A stretch of DNA of 64,000 bases from Bradyrhizobium sp. ORS 278 (GTDB taxonomy: Bacteria; Pseudomonadota; Alphaproteobacteria; Rhizobiales; Xanthobacteraceae). Positions 41,349 through 50,348 of the stretch are shown here, one piece after another. Every line of letters begins with the position of its first letter. Positions within the stretch are counted from its first letter, which is position 1. The notes beneath the pieces are model-generated. The model worked only from the letters and a program-made list of their open reading frames with translations, searched no databases and was not told where the DNA came from. Position numbers and translations under genes: made by a program. Location of the stretch: the NCBI RefSeq assembly GCF_000026145.1, contig NC_009445.1, forward strand, positions 4,983,501 to 5,047,500, in the 5' to 3' direction.

Positions 41349-43289
41349 TCAGCGGAACACGCGGTGCCGATGGCACCACCGGACGAACACATAGATCGAC
41401 CACACGCGCGACCAATACAGTCCCGGCGCACCGTCGAGGAATGCGCGCCAGAGGCGTTCCACCGCTGCGGGGTCGAGACCGACGGGCGCCGTGGCCTGCG
41501 GGTCGCGCAGGGTCTGGTCCATCGCATCCTGCAGGCCGCGTCGGATCCAGCGATCCATCGGCAGCACGAAGCCGCTCTTCGGCCGGTCGAACATCGAGAG
41601 ATCGAGCCCACGGAGGCCGATGCGCCTCAACATCGCCTTGCTGCGCAACGGCTCGTAGCGCGACTGATCGGGCAGCCGGTCGACCGCTTCGAGCAGCACC
41701 TGATCGACCAGCGGCACGCGCTGCTCCAGCGAGGCAGCCATGCTGGCCACGTCATTGTCGCGAAGCAGCCGCTCGCCGAGGAACAGGCGCTGCTCCATGA
41801 CGCTGATCGCCGACAGCGGCGTGCGAGAGCGCGTCTCAGCGGTGATCTTCGCCTTCATCGCCGCCGGCAGGCCATCGCTCACCGTCGCGGCGACGTCGGG
41901 CGCGAGCAGCTCGCGCTGGAAGCCCGGGAGGAACAGCGCATAGGCCATCTGATAGAGCGCCAGCAGATCATCGCCGCGCCGGACCATGTCCGGCAGCTTG
42001 GCCCAGCGCGTCTGCGCGGCAACGGCCCCGCCGGACGGCGACAGCATCCGTGAGGCCAGGGTTGCGGCCGCGACCTTCAGGCCGCCCGGCATCCAAGATG
42101 TGCGCTGCGACCATTGCTGCAAGACCGGCAGGTCGCGGAATGACGTATAGCCGCCGAACAGTTCGTCGCCCCCCGTGCCCGACAAGGCCACCGTGAACCC
42201 GGCGCTGCGGATGGCGTGAGACATGTAGTAGGCGTTCAGACCGTCGAAGGTCGGCTGATCCAGGCTGTCGAGCGCGGCGTCGAGATTGTCGACGAAGTGC
42301 TGCTCGGTCAGCACCACCTCGTGATGCTCGGTGCCGAGCGCCGTGGCGATGCGCCGCGCGATCGGCCCTTCGTTGAGCTCCTGCTCCTCGAAGGCCAGCG
42401 TGAAGGTATGGATCGGATTTGGGGCTGCGCGCTGGGCCAGATTGGCCATGACGGAGGAATCGATGCCGCCGGAGAGAAAGACGGCCAGCGGCACGTCGCT
42501 GGCGAGATGCAGTCGCAGCGTCTCCTCAAGGATGTCCGTGAGTTGCTCCTCGTCCATCCCCTGCTCTGGCGCGAGCGGAGGGATGGTCCAGAAATCCTCG
42601 TCGCGCACGGTGTTGCCGACGCCGTCGAAAGCCGTCAGATGACCGGGCGGAAGCAGTTCGACGCCCTTCACCGCCGTGCCGGGACCAACCACGAAGCCGT
42701 TCCAAACGCCGCTCGCGACCGCCTCGGGGTCGAGCCTTGGCGTGCCGAGAAGCCCTGACGCCAGCAGCGCGCGCAGTTCCGATGCGAAGGCCACCGACCA
42801 GCCGGCGTCGTGGTTCACAGCGCGAGCCACATAGAGCGGCTTGATGCCGAGCGGGTCGCGCGCCAGCAGCAACTGGCGCTGGCCCGGATCCCAGCAGGCA
42901 AAGGCAAACATGCCGCGCAGCCAGGCCACGGCCTCCGGCCCATGCAGGCCGAGGGCGCGCAACATCACGGCGGTGTCACCGGTCGATGTGAACCGCTGTC
43001 CGCCGGCGACGAGGCGCTCGCGCAGATCAGCGAAATTGTAGATCTCGCCGTTGAAGACGATGACGTGCCCGGTCACCGGATCCGTCATCGGTTGCACGCC
43101 GGCCGGCGACAGGTCCAGGATCGCCAGCCGGCGATGTCCCAGCAACGCCCCCCAGCCGCGCTCGTCCGGCTCCGAGGCCCACGTGCCGCCGGCATCCGGA
43201 CCGCGATGGAGCATGGCACCGTTCATGCGCTGCAGCGCTGCGCGGTTATCGTCGTCCAGCCGTCCGATGATTCCAGCAATACCGCACAT
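41349..43289 (-). CDS. asnB: glutamine-hydrolysing asparagine synthetase family protein
   Basis: The 646-residue protein starts MCGIAGIIG, so Cys2 is the amidotransferase nucleophile. It continues through the N-terminal glutaminase domain (RGPDAGGTW, VFNGEIYNF) to the ATP-pyrophosphatase domain with FLSGGIDSSVMA. In exopolysaccharide loci such proteins often amidate uronic acids or other carboxyls rather than make free asparagine, but both are possible. The start is fixed by Cys2. It converges on the thioesterase-like gene with 21 bases between and is the last gene of a long leftward series. Confidence 0.87.
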   Translation of the reverse strand: MCGIAGIIGRLDDDNRAALQRMNGAMLHRGPDAGGTWASEPDERGWGALLGHRRLAILDLSPAGVQPMTDPVTGHVIVFNGEIYNFADLRERLVAGGQRFTSTGDTAVMLRALGLHGPEAVAWLRGMFAFACWDPGQRQLLLARDPLGIKPLYVARAVNHDAGWSVAFASELRALLASGLLGTPRLDPEAVASGVWNGFVVGPGTAVKGVELLPPGHLTAFDGVGNTVRDEDFWTIPPLAPEQGMDEEQLTDILEETLRLHLASDVPLAVFLSGGIDSSVMANLAQRAAPNPIHTFTLAFEEQELNEGPIARRIATALGTEHHEVVLTEQHFVDNLDAALDSLDQPTFDGLNAYYMSHAIRSAGFTVALSGTGGDELFGGYTSFRDLPVLQQWSQRTSWMPGGLKVAAATLASRMLSPSGGAVAAQTRWAKLPDMVRRGDDLLALYQMAYALFLPGFQRELLAPDVAATVSDGLPAAMKAKITAETRSRTPLSAISVMEQRLFLGERLLRDNDVASMAASLEQRVPLVDQVLLEAVDRLPDQSRYEPLRSKAMLRRIGLRGLDLSMFDRPKSGFVLPMDRWIRRGLQDAMDQTLRDPQATAPVGLDPAAVERLWRAFLDGAPGLYWSRVWSIYVFVRWCHRHRVFR

Positions 43290-43317
43290 CAAACCAATCC
43301 GTTTGCAACACGCGAGA

Positions 43318-43974
43318 TCAGAACGACAAAGGATGCAGAACGAAGTCGAGAGCGAGCTTCTCGAGCTCGATGATGCCGACGCGCGCGCCGTGGCGCGTCT
43401 GCCACCAGCACTCCGGGTCAAAGCCAGAATAGCGCTCGGCCTGAACCGTCACGCGCGCCGAATGTCCCCTCATGTCGCGGTCGAGCACGCGCCGGAGACG
43501 CCGCGAGTGATCGCTGGCCGCAACGAGCACGATCGAGCCGATCGCATGCTGGTCCGACCACACCGCGAGACTTCGGCCTTCGCCGCCGGAGCCATCCTGC
43601 TCGCGCGGAATCTTCATGACGTCGGTGATGCCGAGCGAGTACAGCTGGCGGATCTGGCGCGCCGCCGCATCCTCATAGGGAAGCCCGCGCCGGATGAATT
43701 CGAGATCCTCCCCGCTCGGCGGATCGGTGAACACCGCGACACGCGTCGCAATCCCCTGCTGCACCAGATCTGCCGCCTGCAGCGCGCCGGCGCCGCCGGA
43801 ATCGTTGGTGATGACGATGACATCCGCAGGCCCGGCCTGCTCGCTGAGCACCAGCGCGCGTCCCGCGGCGCGCAGGATCGGCTTCGCCGTCGCGGGCACC
43901 ACGGCGACGAGCACGGCTCCCAGGATCATCGCGACCACCGCCGCGCTCCATCGTCGTGGCCGCCGCAGGGTCAT
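43318..43974 (-). CDS. DUF218-like (YdcF/SanA/ElyC-type) membrane-anchored protein
   Basis: The 218-residue protein has one N-terminal membrane helix (WSAAVVAMILGAVLVAVV) and a periplasmic domain like DUF218: DVIVITNDSGGAGALQAADL, a G-I-A strand, and an SIVLVAASDHSRRLRRVLDR segment. DUF218 proteins are linked to envelope and polysaccharide metabolism, with no single known reaction. The match is moderate; key family residues are divergent. It lies 8 bases after the epimerase gene and 28 before the asparagine synthetase start. Confidence 0.68.
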   Translation of the reverse strand: MTLRRPRRWSAAVVAMILGAVLVAVVPATAKPILRAAGRALVLSEQAGPADVIVITNDSGGAGALQAADLVQQGIATRVAVFTDPPSGEDLEFIRRGLPYEDAAARQIRQLYSLGITDVMKIPREQDGSGGEGRSLAVWSDQHAIGSIVLVAASDHSRRLRRVLDRDMRGHSARVTVQAERYSGFDPECWWQTRHGARVGIIELEKLALDFVLHPLSF

Positions 43975-43982
43975 CGCCGACC

Positions 43983-45011
43983 TCAAATCGACGCCGCCTT
44001 TCCCGACGGCCAGGCAGCCGCCTCGATCGCAGCCGGCTCCGGGCCGTAGGTGCGCGCTAGGCACTGCTTGTAGTCGAGCGGCGGCGTCCAGCCGAGCGTC
44101 TCCCTGAGCCTGCGATTGTCGAAGTGCAGCGGCTTGAGCATCGCATCGAACTTCTTCGGCGTCAGGATTGCCGGCACCTTGGTCGCTCGCCGGAAGACCG
44201 TGACAAAGGCCAGCCGCACCGCGGCGCTGGCCAGCCAATGTGGAACGGGCAGCCGCAAGCCGCGCTCACCGGTGCCGCGCATGTAGTCGGACAAATAGGT
44301 CCAGACCCGTTCGCCAGGACCATCGACGATGTTCAACGTCTGGCCTCGCGCCCGTGGATCGGCCGCCGCGAGCGCAAAGACATCGGCACAGTTCTCGACA
44401 TGGGTCATCGGAATCCGCGTCAACGGCCCGATCACCACATGATGCCGCCCGATCTGCTGACCGAGCGCGGCGAGATAGCCATGTCCCCGCCCCCAGATGA
44501 AGCCCGGGCGAAGGACGGTGAGATCCCAGCCGTGCTGTTCGACATAGCGTCGCGTCACCCGCTCCTGCCACCATTTGGCGACGGTGTAGCCGCCGCGGGT
44601 GTAGACATCGGGCGTCTGCTGCAGCGGCGATGTCTCATCGAGAACTTCCGATGTCGCCGTATAGTCGTAGACCGAGAAGCTGCTGCACAGCACCAGGCGG
44701 CGGCAGGCGCTCGCCGTCATCGCCTCGAGCAGCCGCTCGGTGCCACCGACGGTGCCGGCGAATTGCGCGTCCTCGCCGCCGGCAACGACGGCGGCCAGAT
44801 GGATCAGCACGTCGACATCGGCGAAGGCGCCTGCGAGATCTTGCGAGGTCCGCAGATCGGCCCTGACCACATCCACGGATGCAGGCCAGCCCAATGGCTC
44901 GACCCGCGTGGCCGGACGCACCATCGCGCGAACCTCGATGCCGCGCGCCAGCAGCGCATTCACCACGTGCCGGCCGAGAAAGCCATTGGCGCCAGTGACG
45001 AGAGCCTTCAT
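43983..45011 (-). CDS. NAD-dependent epimerase/dehydratase (extended SDR)
   Basis: The 342-residue protein begins with the cofactor motif TGANGFLGRH (GxxGxxG at residues 7-13) and carries the catalytic pair in YTVAK, with an upstream CSSFSVY serine. It should modify a nucleotide sugar (epimerise, dehydrate or reduce). The start overlaps the stop of the oxidoreductase gene (ATGA), so the two are coupled. The C-terminal 60 residues are longer than in GalE. The exact substrate is unknown. Confidence 0.83.
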   Translation of the reverse strand: MKALVTGANGFLGRHVVNALLARGIEVRAMVRPATRVEPLGWPASVDVVRADLRTSQDLAGAFADVDVLIHLAAVVAGGEDAQFAGTVGGTERLLEAMTASACRRLVLCSSFSVYDYTATSEVLDETSPLQQTPDVYTRGGYTVAKWWQERVTRRYVEQHGWDLTVLRPGFIWGRGHGYLAALGQQIGRHHVVIGPLTRIPMTHVENCADVFALAAADPRARGQTLNIVDGPGERVWTYLSDYMRGTGERGLRLPVPHWLASAAVRLAFVTVFRRATKVPAILTPKKFDAMLKPLHFDNRRLRETLGWTPPLDYKQCLARTYGPEPAAIEAAAWPSGKAASI

Positions 45012-46048
45012 GCGACCTGTTCCCTCGGCTTCATCGCTTCGACCATCCGGTTGACCGACAGCACGTCCTCGACCGTGATCGGCAAGGTCGCCCTCGCCGC
45101 CAGCGCCTGATAGGTGCGCGACAGGCACGCCCAAAGCCCCTCATAGGCGCCCGGCCCCTTGAACTTGCGCAACAGCGTCGACAGCGCGGCTCGCCGGATG
45201 TCGCGGCCTTCGTCCAATCCGCTGAAGAACGGGCGCAGCGGCTTCGGCACATTGCGCGGTCCGTCGAAGGTGAGCCGCGTCTCGAACAGATTGGCGGTGG
45301 CCTGCATCCGCTCGCCATAGACGCGCAGCCAGAACGCGTCGGGCTGGGCGCTGGCGCTGAAGCCGAGCGTCGCGGTGCCGCGCTCGGCCTCGATGACGCT
45401 GCGAAACTCGTCGAACGGCAGCGGCGACGGCTTGCGCTTGCTCCACACCGTCTGCGCAGTCCGGTGCGGGCCGACGAAAGCATGCGACAACGAGGCGAGA
45501 TGCGGCAGGAAGTCGGCGATCGCGCCGCCGGCGAGCTTGAGCGCCGGATGCGGCGCGTTCGGGTCGGCAAAGCCGTCGGGACCGAGGATGTCCAGGCAGA
45601 TCAGAATGTCGACATGCGTAACGGCGCCGAACTCACCGGTCTCGATCTTGCGCAGGATCTCCTGCGGCGCATGATTGAAGACGTAGTTGTAATCCTCGAC
45701 GACGTAACGTCCTGTCTGCTTTGCTCGCAGTGTCAGGGTCTGCAGCTCCTCGAAGGTCGAGGTCGCCGGCTTCTCCACGATCACATGCGCGCCGGCCTCG
45801 AGCGCATCCATCGCGAGACGGAAATGCGAGGTCGGCGGCGTCGTGACATGCACGACATCAGGCTGCACGGTTCGCAGCATCTCGCGGTGATCGGTGAACC
45901 AGGACGGGATCGCGTGGCGCTCGGCAGCGGCTTCCGCGGTCGCCGGCGACAGATCGCAGATCGCGGCGAGTTGCACGCCTGGGAGCGTGCTGAGGCAGGT
46001 CAGATGCTGTCGGGCGATCTGCCCGGCTCCGATGAGCGCGGCCTTCAT
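45008..46048 (-). CDS. Gfo/Idh/MocA family oxidoreductase
   Basis: The 346-residue protein has the N-terminal Rossmann motif GAGQIARQH (7-15) and the family's conserved Glu-Lys-Pro (VIVEKPATS) whose Lys takes part in catalysis. The C-terminal alpha/beta domain binds the substrate. Members oxidise or reduce sugars or nucleotide sugars with NAD(P). It sits between a family 4 glycosyltransferase and an epimerase, overlapping both by 4 bases, which suggests that it helps make the donor sugar used by that transferase. Confidence 0.85.
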   Translation of the reverse strand: MKAALIGAGQIARQHLTCLSTLPGVQLAAICDLSPATAEAAAERHAIPSWFTDHREMLRTVQPDVVHVTTPPTSHFRLAMDALEAGAHVIVEKPATSTFEELQTLTLRAKQTGRYVVEDYNYVFNHAPQEILRKIETGEFGAVTHVDILICLDILGPDGFADPNAPHPALKLAGGAIADFLPHLASLSHAFVGPHRTAQTVWSKRKPSPLPFDEFRSVIEAERGTATLGFSASAQPDAFWLRVYGERMQATANLFETRLTFDGPRNVPKPLRPFFSGLDEGRDIRRAALSTLLRKFKGPGAYEGLWACLSRTYQALAARATLPITVEDVLSVNRMVEAMKPREQVA

Positions 46049-47379
46049 GACGAGCTGGTCTCCAGGATCCTGAAATAGAAGCTCTCCAGCGCCTGCGCGG
46101 CGGCGCTCCAGGCGTATTTGTCGACGGCGACCTGCCGTGCGGCGCTGCCGATGCGGGCCGCCAGATCGGGCGCGCCCAGCAGGCGGCTCACAGCGTCGGT
46201 AAAATCAGCCGGATCATTGGCGATGAGAATGTCGCGATCAGGAACGGCCTCGATGCCCTCCGCGCCGAGGCTGGTCGAGACGATGGCTTTGCCCATCGCC
46301 ATCGCCTCCACGATCTTGAGCCGCGTCCCGCCGCCCAGGCGCAGCGGCACGACGACGGCCGCGGCTGCCGCCAGATGCGGCCGGAGGTCGGGCACGAAGC
46401 CGGTGAGCTCGATGCGGGGTCCCGCCAGAGCCTGCAGCGACGGCGGCGGCCGGCCACCGATGATCTTGCAGCGCGCATCCGGATGCCGCGCCGCGATCGC
46501 AGGCCAGATGTCCTGAACGAAATGCGTGACGGCATCGATGTTCGGAACGGTCGAGAGCAGCCCGAAATACACCACCGTGCGTCCATCCGGCGCCGGGTCC
46601 GAGCTGCGCGGCTGATAGTAATCCGTGTCCGCCGCGTTGGGAATTACTGCCGTGCGGACGTTCGAAAGGTCGCCATGGAGCCGGATCTCGTCGGCCTCGC
46701 TGCAGAGATAGACACCATCGGCCTCGGTATAGGCAGCGAGCTCCTCGCGCCGCAGCTTCCGCCAGTTCACGCCGGCATAGAGACGGCGGCCGAGACTGGC
46801 GCCCGTGTCGGCGAACTGACGCGCCAGATCGTAGGCGATCTCGTGCGAGTCCACGACCAGGCGCGGCGGCTTCTCGCCGGCTGGAGCTTTACGAAACAGG
46901 CAGTGACCAAGATAGGGAAATTCGAGATTGACGATATCGAACCGCGTCGTGGTCAGCAGCCGGTCGAGCACGCTCTGCAACTCCGGCAGCGCCACGCGCA
47001 ACCGGTCGAAACTCTGCAGCGAGACCAGCGAGCGTAGCTGCAGAAGACGTTTCGCCAGACCATCGCGGCCAGAGGCGTTACGCACCAGAACGACGTCGCG
47101 GCAATAGGCCTGCATCGCCTGCCGGCATTCTTCGAGATCGAACGCATCGTCCACCAGCGTCACCGCGGTGACATCGTGGCGACGCGCGAGCTGCGTCATC
47201 AGTCCATGCATCCGCGCCTGCGCGCCGGAGCGCGGCGGGCTTGCCGGCATGTGCGAAACATTGAGGATGCTGAGACGCCGGACGTTCGCGGCACCGGCGC
47301 TCGCGCGCGCAGTGCGACCCTGCGCTGTCGGCGCAGGGTCCATGACGTCCGGGGCTGAGGTGTCGTGGGCCATGCTCAT
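46045..47379 (-). CDS. family 4 glycosyltransferase
   Basis: The 444-residue protein has the GT-B fold. The N-terminal part has HMPASPPRSGAQARMHGL. The C-terminal nucleotide-sugar domain has VVYFGLLSTVPNIDAV, a GGRPPPSL strand and the donor-binding PLRLGGGTRLKIVEAMAMG, with the conserved Glu in KIVEA. It transfers a sugar, probably with retention, to the lipid-linked intermediate. The ATG at 47379 sits inside an ATTTAAT element; ATG 47373 is an alternative, and neither has a clear ribosome site. Confidence 0.86.
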   Translation of the reverse strand: MSMAHDTSAPDVMDPAPTAQGRTARASAGAANVRRLSILNVSHMPASPPRSGAQARMHGLMTQLARRHDVTAVTLVDDAFDLEECRQAMQAYCRDVVLVRNASGRDGLAKRLLQLRSLVSLQSFDRLRVALPELQSVLDRLLTTTRFDIVNLEFPYLGHCLFRKAPAGEKPPRLVVDSHEIAYDLARQFADTGASLGRRLYAGVNWRKLRREELAAYTEADGVYLCSEADEIRLHGDLSNVRTAVIPNAADTDYYQPRSSDPAPDGRTVVYFGLLSTVPNIDAVTHFVQDIWPAIAARHPDARCKIIGGRPPPSLQALAGPRIELTGFVPDLRPHLAAAAAVVVPLRLGGGTRLKIVEAMAMGKAIVSTSLGAEGIEAVPDRDILIANDPADFTDAVSRLLGAPDLAARIGSAARQVAVDKYAWSAAAQALESFYFRILETSSS

Positions 47380-47422
47380 TTAATATATTTAAATCACGTC
47401 AATATTATATACAGCATTTAAT
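47378..47422. promoter_or_regulatory. AT-rich element with two ATTTAAT copies upstream of family 4 glycosyltransferase
   Basis: ATTTAAT lies at 47378-47384 and 47416-47422, with ATATTTAAAT at 47385-47394 between. The 104-base gap to the flippase gene therefore probably contains a promoter, so the leftward series is not one simple operon. The first copy covers the start codon itself, so binding there would block translation initiation or transcription. Confidence 0.5.
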
Positions 47423-47483
47423 GGATGGCGACATCAATCTTGCGCCGCGCTGGCGCCGGTCATAAGCGCCGTCCGGTCACAGC

Positions 47484-48983
47484 TCACCGTTTCCGGATGA
47501 CATCCTGGATGATCGTACCTGCGACGCGGAGCGGCTCGACATGCCGGAACACGCCGACGACGACAGCGAGATAGACGCAGCCGCAGAAGCAGCCGGAGAG
47601 GATCATCCGAACGATCGGAGGATAGCTTTCGAGCAAGGCAGCCTGCAGCCACCATCCGGCCGCGGCCGTGACGATCGCGCCGATCGTCTGTGGCCCCGCG
47701 GCCCGGGCGACGAGCCCGACCCCGATGTCGATCGGCCGCCCCGCAAAGATCACCGACGGCAGGGCGAGCAGCGAATAGCCGATGACGACAGCCCAGGCGA
47801 CGCCGACCGGGCCGAACGGAAGGCCGGCGCACACGGCCGCAACCTGCGCCACCAGCGACACGATCCCCCATGTCTGCCATCGGTCGGCCCTGCCGAGCGA
47901 CAGATGCAACCAGCCTTGCGAGCCTTCGACGACATGCGAGATGCCGCGCAGCGCCATGATGCTAAGCAGCGCGCCGGCGGCCTGCCACTTCTGTCCGAGC
48001 AGCACCACGGTGAGATCCTCGGCGGTCACGGAGAGAATGGCCGCGGCTGGCATCAGAAAGAAGGCGAGGATCGACAAGGCCGCCGCGTATTTCTCGCGCA
48101 GCGCGGACGGGTTGGACTGCAGCTTGCTGAGCGCCGAGCTTCCCACCGCGTGAGTCTGGCTGAGCGCCGTCGACATCGAATTATCGTAGAGGTTCATCGC
48201 ATTCTGGTAGTAGCCGACCTGATCGGGACGGTAGAACAGCCCGAGCGCGATACGGTCGACCGCCCGCGACAGCGTGTACGCGACCGTGAAGCCGACGACG
48301 TGGAGGCCGAACCGCACCATCGATTTCACTTCGTCGTCGAAGACGGGAGCGCCGGGACGCCAGGCGCATGCCGACCACGCCGCGACCACGAGGCAGATCG
48401 AGCTGATCACCGGCCGCAGCACCAGGGCCCAGTAGCCATAGCCGGCGACGGCGGCAGCGATCGCGGCGATCGTTCCCGCCAACGTCCCGAACAGCTGGAT
48501 CTGGCCGATGCGGCCGAACTGCATGGTCCGCCGAAGCAGCGCCATATGCTGGTTGGTCAGACCCGACAGCACGAAGGTGATGGCGACGCTCAGCGCGATC
48601 GGCTGCAGCCGGTGATCGCCATAGATCCACGCGATCAGCGGGCTCGACGCGGCGACGATCATCGCCACAGCGACGCCCAGCGCCGTGCTGACCCAGAACA
48701 GCGCGCTGACCTGGGCCGGCGTCACCCTGCTCCGCTGCGCGGTCGCATCGAGCAGTCCGAAGTCGATCAGCAGCGGCGCAAAGCTCGTCAGCACGGTGAC
48801 GATGGCGACGAGGCCAAAATCCTCCGGCGCGAGCAGCCGGGCGAGAACGATGGCCGCGACGATCTGGAGCGCGGCATTACCGTATTGAATGACGATCGAG
48901 ATGATCCCGCCACGCAACGCCCGGCGTCCGAGATCCTTCGATTCCCGATGTTCTTCGAAATAGGCGGCGACGGTTTGCGACAT
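47484..48983 (-). CDS. polysaccharide flippase (Wzx, MOP/PST family)
   Basis: The 499-residue protein has twelve to fourteen predicted membrane helices and the Polysacc_synt pattern: N-terminal GGIISIVIQYGNAALQIVAA, then LARLLAPEDFGLVAIV, and a QRSRVT loop typical of WzxC-type flippases. It moves the lipid-linked repeat unit from the cytosolic to the periplasmic face, where the polymerase acts. It follows a glycosyltransferase gene after 179 bases that include an ATTAAAT copy. Confidence 0.87.
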   Translation of the reverse strand: MSQTVAAYFEEHRESKDLGRRALRGGIISIVIQYGNAALQIVAAIVLARLLAPEDFGLVAIVTVLTSFAPLLIDFGLLDATAQRSRVTPAQVSALFWVSTALGVAVAMIVAASSPLIAWIYGDHRLQPIALSVAITFVLSGLTNQHMALLRRTMQFGRIGQIQLFGTLAGTIAAIAAAVAGYGYWALVLRPVISSICLVVAAWSACAWRPGAPVFDDEVKSMVRFGLHVVGFTVAYTLSRAVDRIALGLFYRPDQVGYYQNAMNLYDNSMSTALSQTHAVGSSALSKLQSNPSALREKYAAALSILAFFLMPAAAILSVTAEDLTVVLLGQKWQAAGALLSIMALRGISHVVEGSQGWLHLSLGRADRWQTWGIVSLVAQVAAVCAGLPFGPVGVAWAVVIGYSLLALPSVIFAGRPIDIGVGLVARAAGPQTIGAIVTAAAGWWLQAALLESYPPIVRMILSGCFCGCVYLAVVVGVFRHVEPLRVAGTIIQDVIRKR

Positions 48984-49154
48984 CGGGCTTCAACCGCTCG
49001 CGGCCGCCGCGGTCGACATTCGAACGTCACGTGGCGAGCCAGTGATCAGGCGCATGAAATCCATCCGTCAAAATAGAGCATCGTGAAAACGCCTGCCGGT
49101 CCGATTTCAAGGCAGCACAGCAGCGATGACGCCGCTTTGTGGCGGAGAGAAGGA

Positions 49155-49196
49155 ATTAAATCTCACTGCGCCGACAATATCCGCTCTCGATTTAAT
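49155..49196. promoter_or_regulatory. ATTAAAT/ATTTAAT pair at glycosyltransferase 3' end
   Basis: ATTAAAT lies at 49155-49161, just past the stop of the glycosyltransferase gene, and ATTTAAT at 49190-49196 is inside its last codons. The pair lies upstream of the flippase gene and may belong to the flippase promoter. It is the only case noticed where the motif enters a coding end. Confidence 0.4.
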
Positions 49197-50320
49197 TTGG
49201 CCAGTGGCATCGATCCCTGGGCAGAAACCCCATCGGCGAGCACCCTGAGGCGGTCCTTGCGGGCGGACAGGCCGGGCATCGGCGGCAAACCGGCAGCCTC
49301 GAGGATGGTCTCCCACCGATAGACCCAGTCATGACGCAACAGGGTCTGGACGATGCCGCTCCGCCGCATCGCATCCTGCCGCTCCGGTTCGCGGTCCAAC
49401 TCCTTGATGACGCGATCGATGTCGCTCGAGGTGTGAGGCACGTCGATCACGGCGTCGGGCCAGTCGAACATTTTCGGAAACAGCTCGTTCCGGGGACGCT
49501 CTCCCAGCATGATCGCCCCCGCGGCGGCGCCCTCGAGATAGCGATACCCGAACTCCACCTGACGCCCCGTTTCGCCCGGCTCGTCGAACTTGCCGGGATT
49601 GACGAGAAAATACCTGCTCCGCTTCGCGAGATTTGCGACCTGCGCGCGGTGCTCGACGAGATCGATCGCCTGGCTGCCGCCGATCGTGTCGTGCAGATAG
49701 AAGAAGCTCTTGTCGCGCGCCATCGCGCACAACGTGCGGTGCACGGCCAGCGGCCTGCGGCCCATGCTGTAGACGTCGATCACCCTCTCGGGAGGATCGG
49801 GATACGGACAGAACTTCAGCGCGTCGATGGCGAGCGGCAGATGCGCGCAGGCCTTTCCGATCGCGTCGCCGAGCGGCTTCACCGTGCCGATCTGAAAAGG
49901 CATCACGAGGTCGAACTTGGCCATCACCTTCAGGAAATGCCGGTGCTTGGCGATATCTTTCAACCAGAGCTCGTCGAGAAGACACACGGACAGTTTGGAG
50001 GACGCCCGGATATCTTCGATCGCGTCGAACATGATGAGATCCTGCGGAAAGCCGCAGATCGCGAACACCACGTCATATGGCTGCCGAGCGGGGATCCGCG
50101 GCAGACCAGGATTCAGCAGGATGGGAGCGTGATAGCCGAGCCGTGTCGCGAAGCTCGCCCGCCGGCTGGTCGGATCGAGCCGGGGCGCCAGCAGCTCGGC
50201 GGAATCGACCTCGCAGATGATGTCCTCGAATTCGGCATGCGGGCCGCGATTCAAGGCCTTGCCGAAGATGTTCCGGAGCGAGAACACCAAGATGCGGGGA
50301 ATGTCCGGCTGCGAACTCAT
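49163..50320 (-). CDS. glycosyltransferase, GT-B type (family 1-like C-terminal domain)
   Basis: The 385-residue protein has a C-terminal Glyco_trans_1_2-type domain: YFLVNPGKFDEPGETG, EFGYRYLEGAAAGAIMLGE and a final RHDWVYRWETIL. The N-terminal half is less conserved (VFAICGFPQDLIMFDAIED). It is likely to add one sugar of the repeat unit. ATG 50320 is chosen because GGAG precedes it; ATG 50335 is possible. It lies 28 bases after the DUF4910 gene, so the two are probably co-transcribed. Confidence 0.78.
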   Translation of the reverse strand: MSSQPDIPRILVFSLRNIFGKALNRGPHAEFEDIICEVDSAELLAPRLDPTSRRASFATRLGYHAPILLNPGLPRIPARQPYDVVFAICGFPQDLIMFDAIEDIRASSKLSVCLLDELWLKDIAKHRHFLKVMAKFDLVMPFQIGTVKPLGDAIGKACAHLPLAIDALKFCPYPDPPERVIDVYSMGRRPLAVHRTLCAMARDKSFFYLHDTIGGSQAIDLVEHRAQVANLAKRSRYFLVNPGKFDEPGETGRQVEFGYRYLEGAAAGAIMLGERPRNELFPKMFDWPDAVIDVPHTSSDIDRVIKELDREPERQDAMRRSGIVQTLLRHDWVYRWETILEAAGLPPMPGLSARKDRLRVLADGVSAQGSMPLAKLNRERILSAQ

Positions 50321-50348
50321 CGTGCCCTGCTCCATCGCGGTGCCGTGA

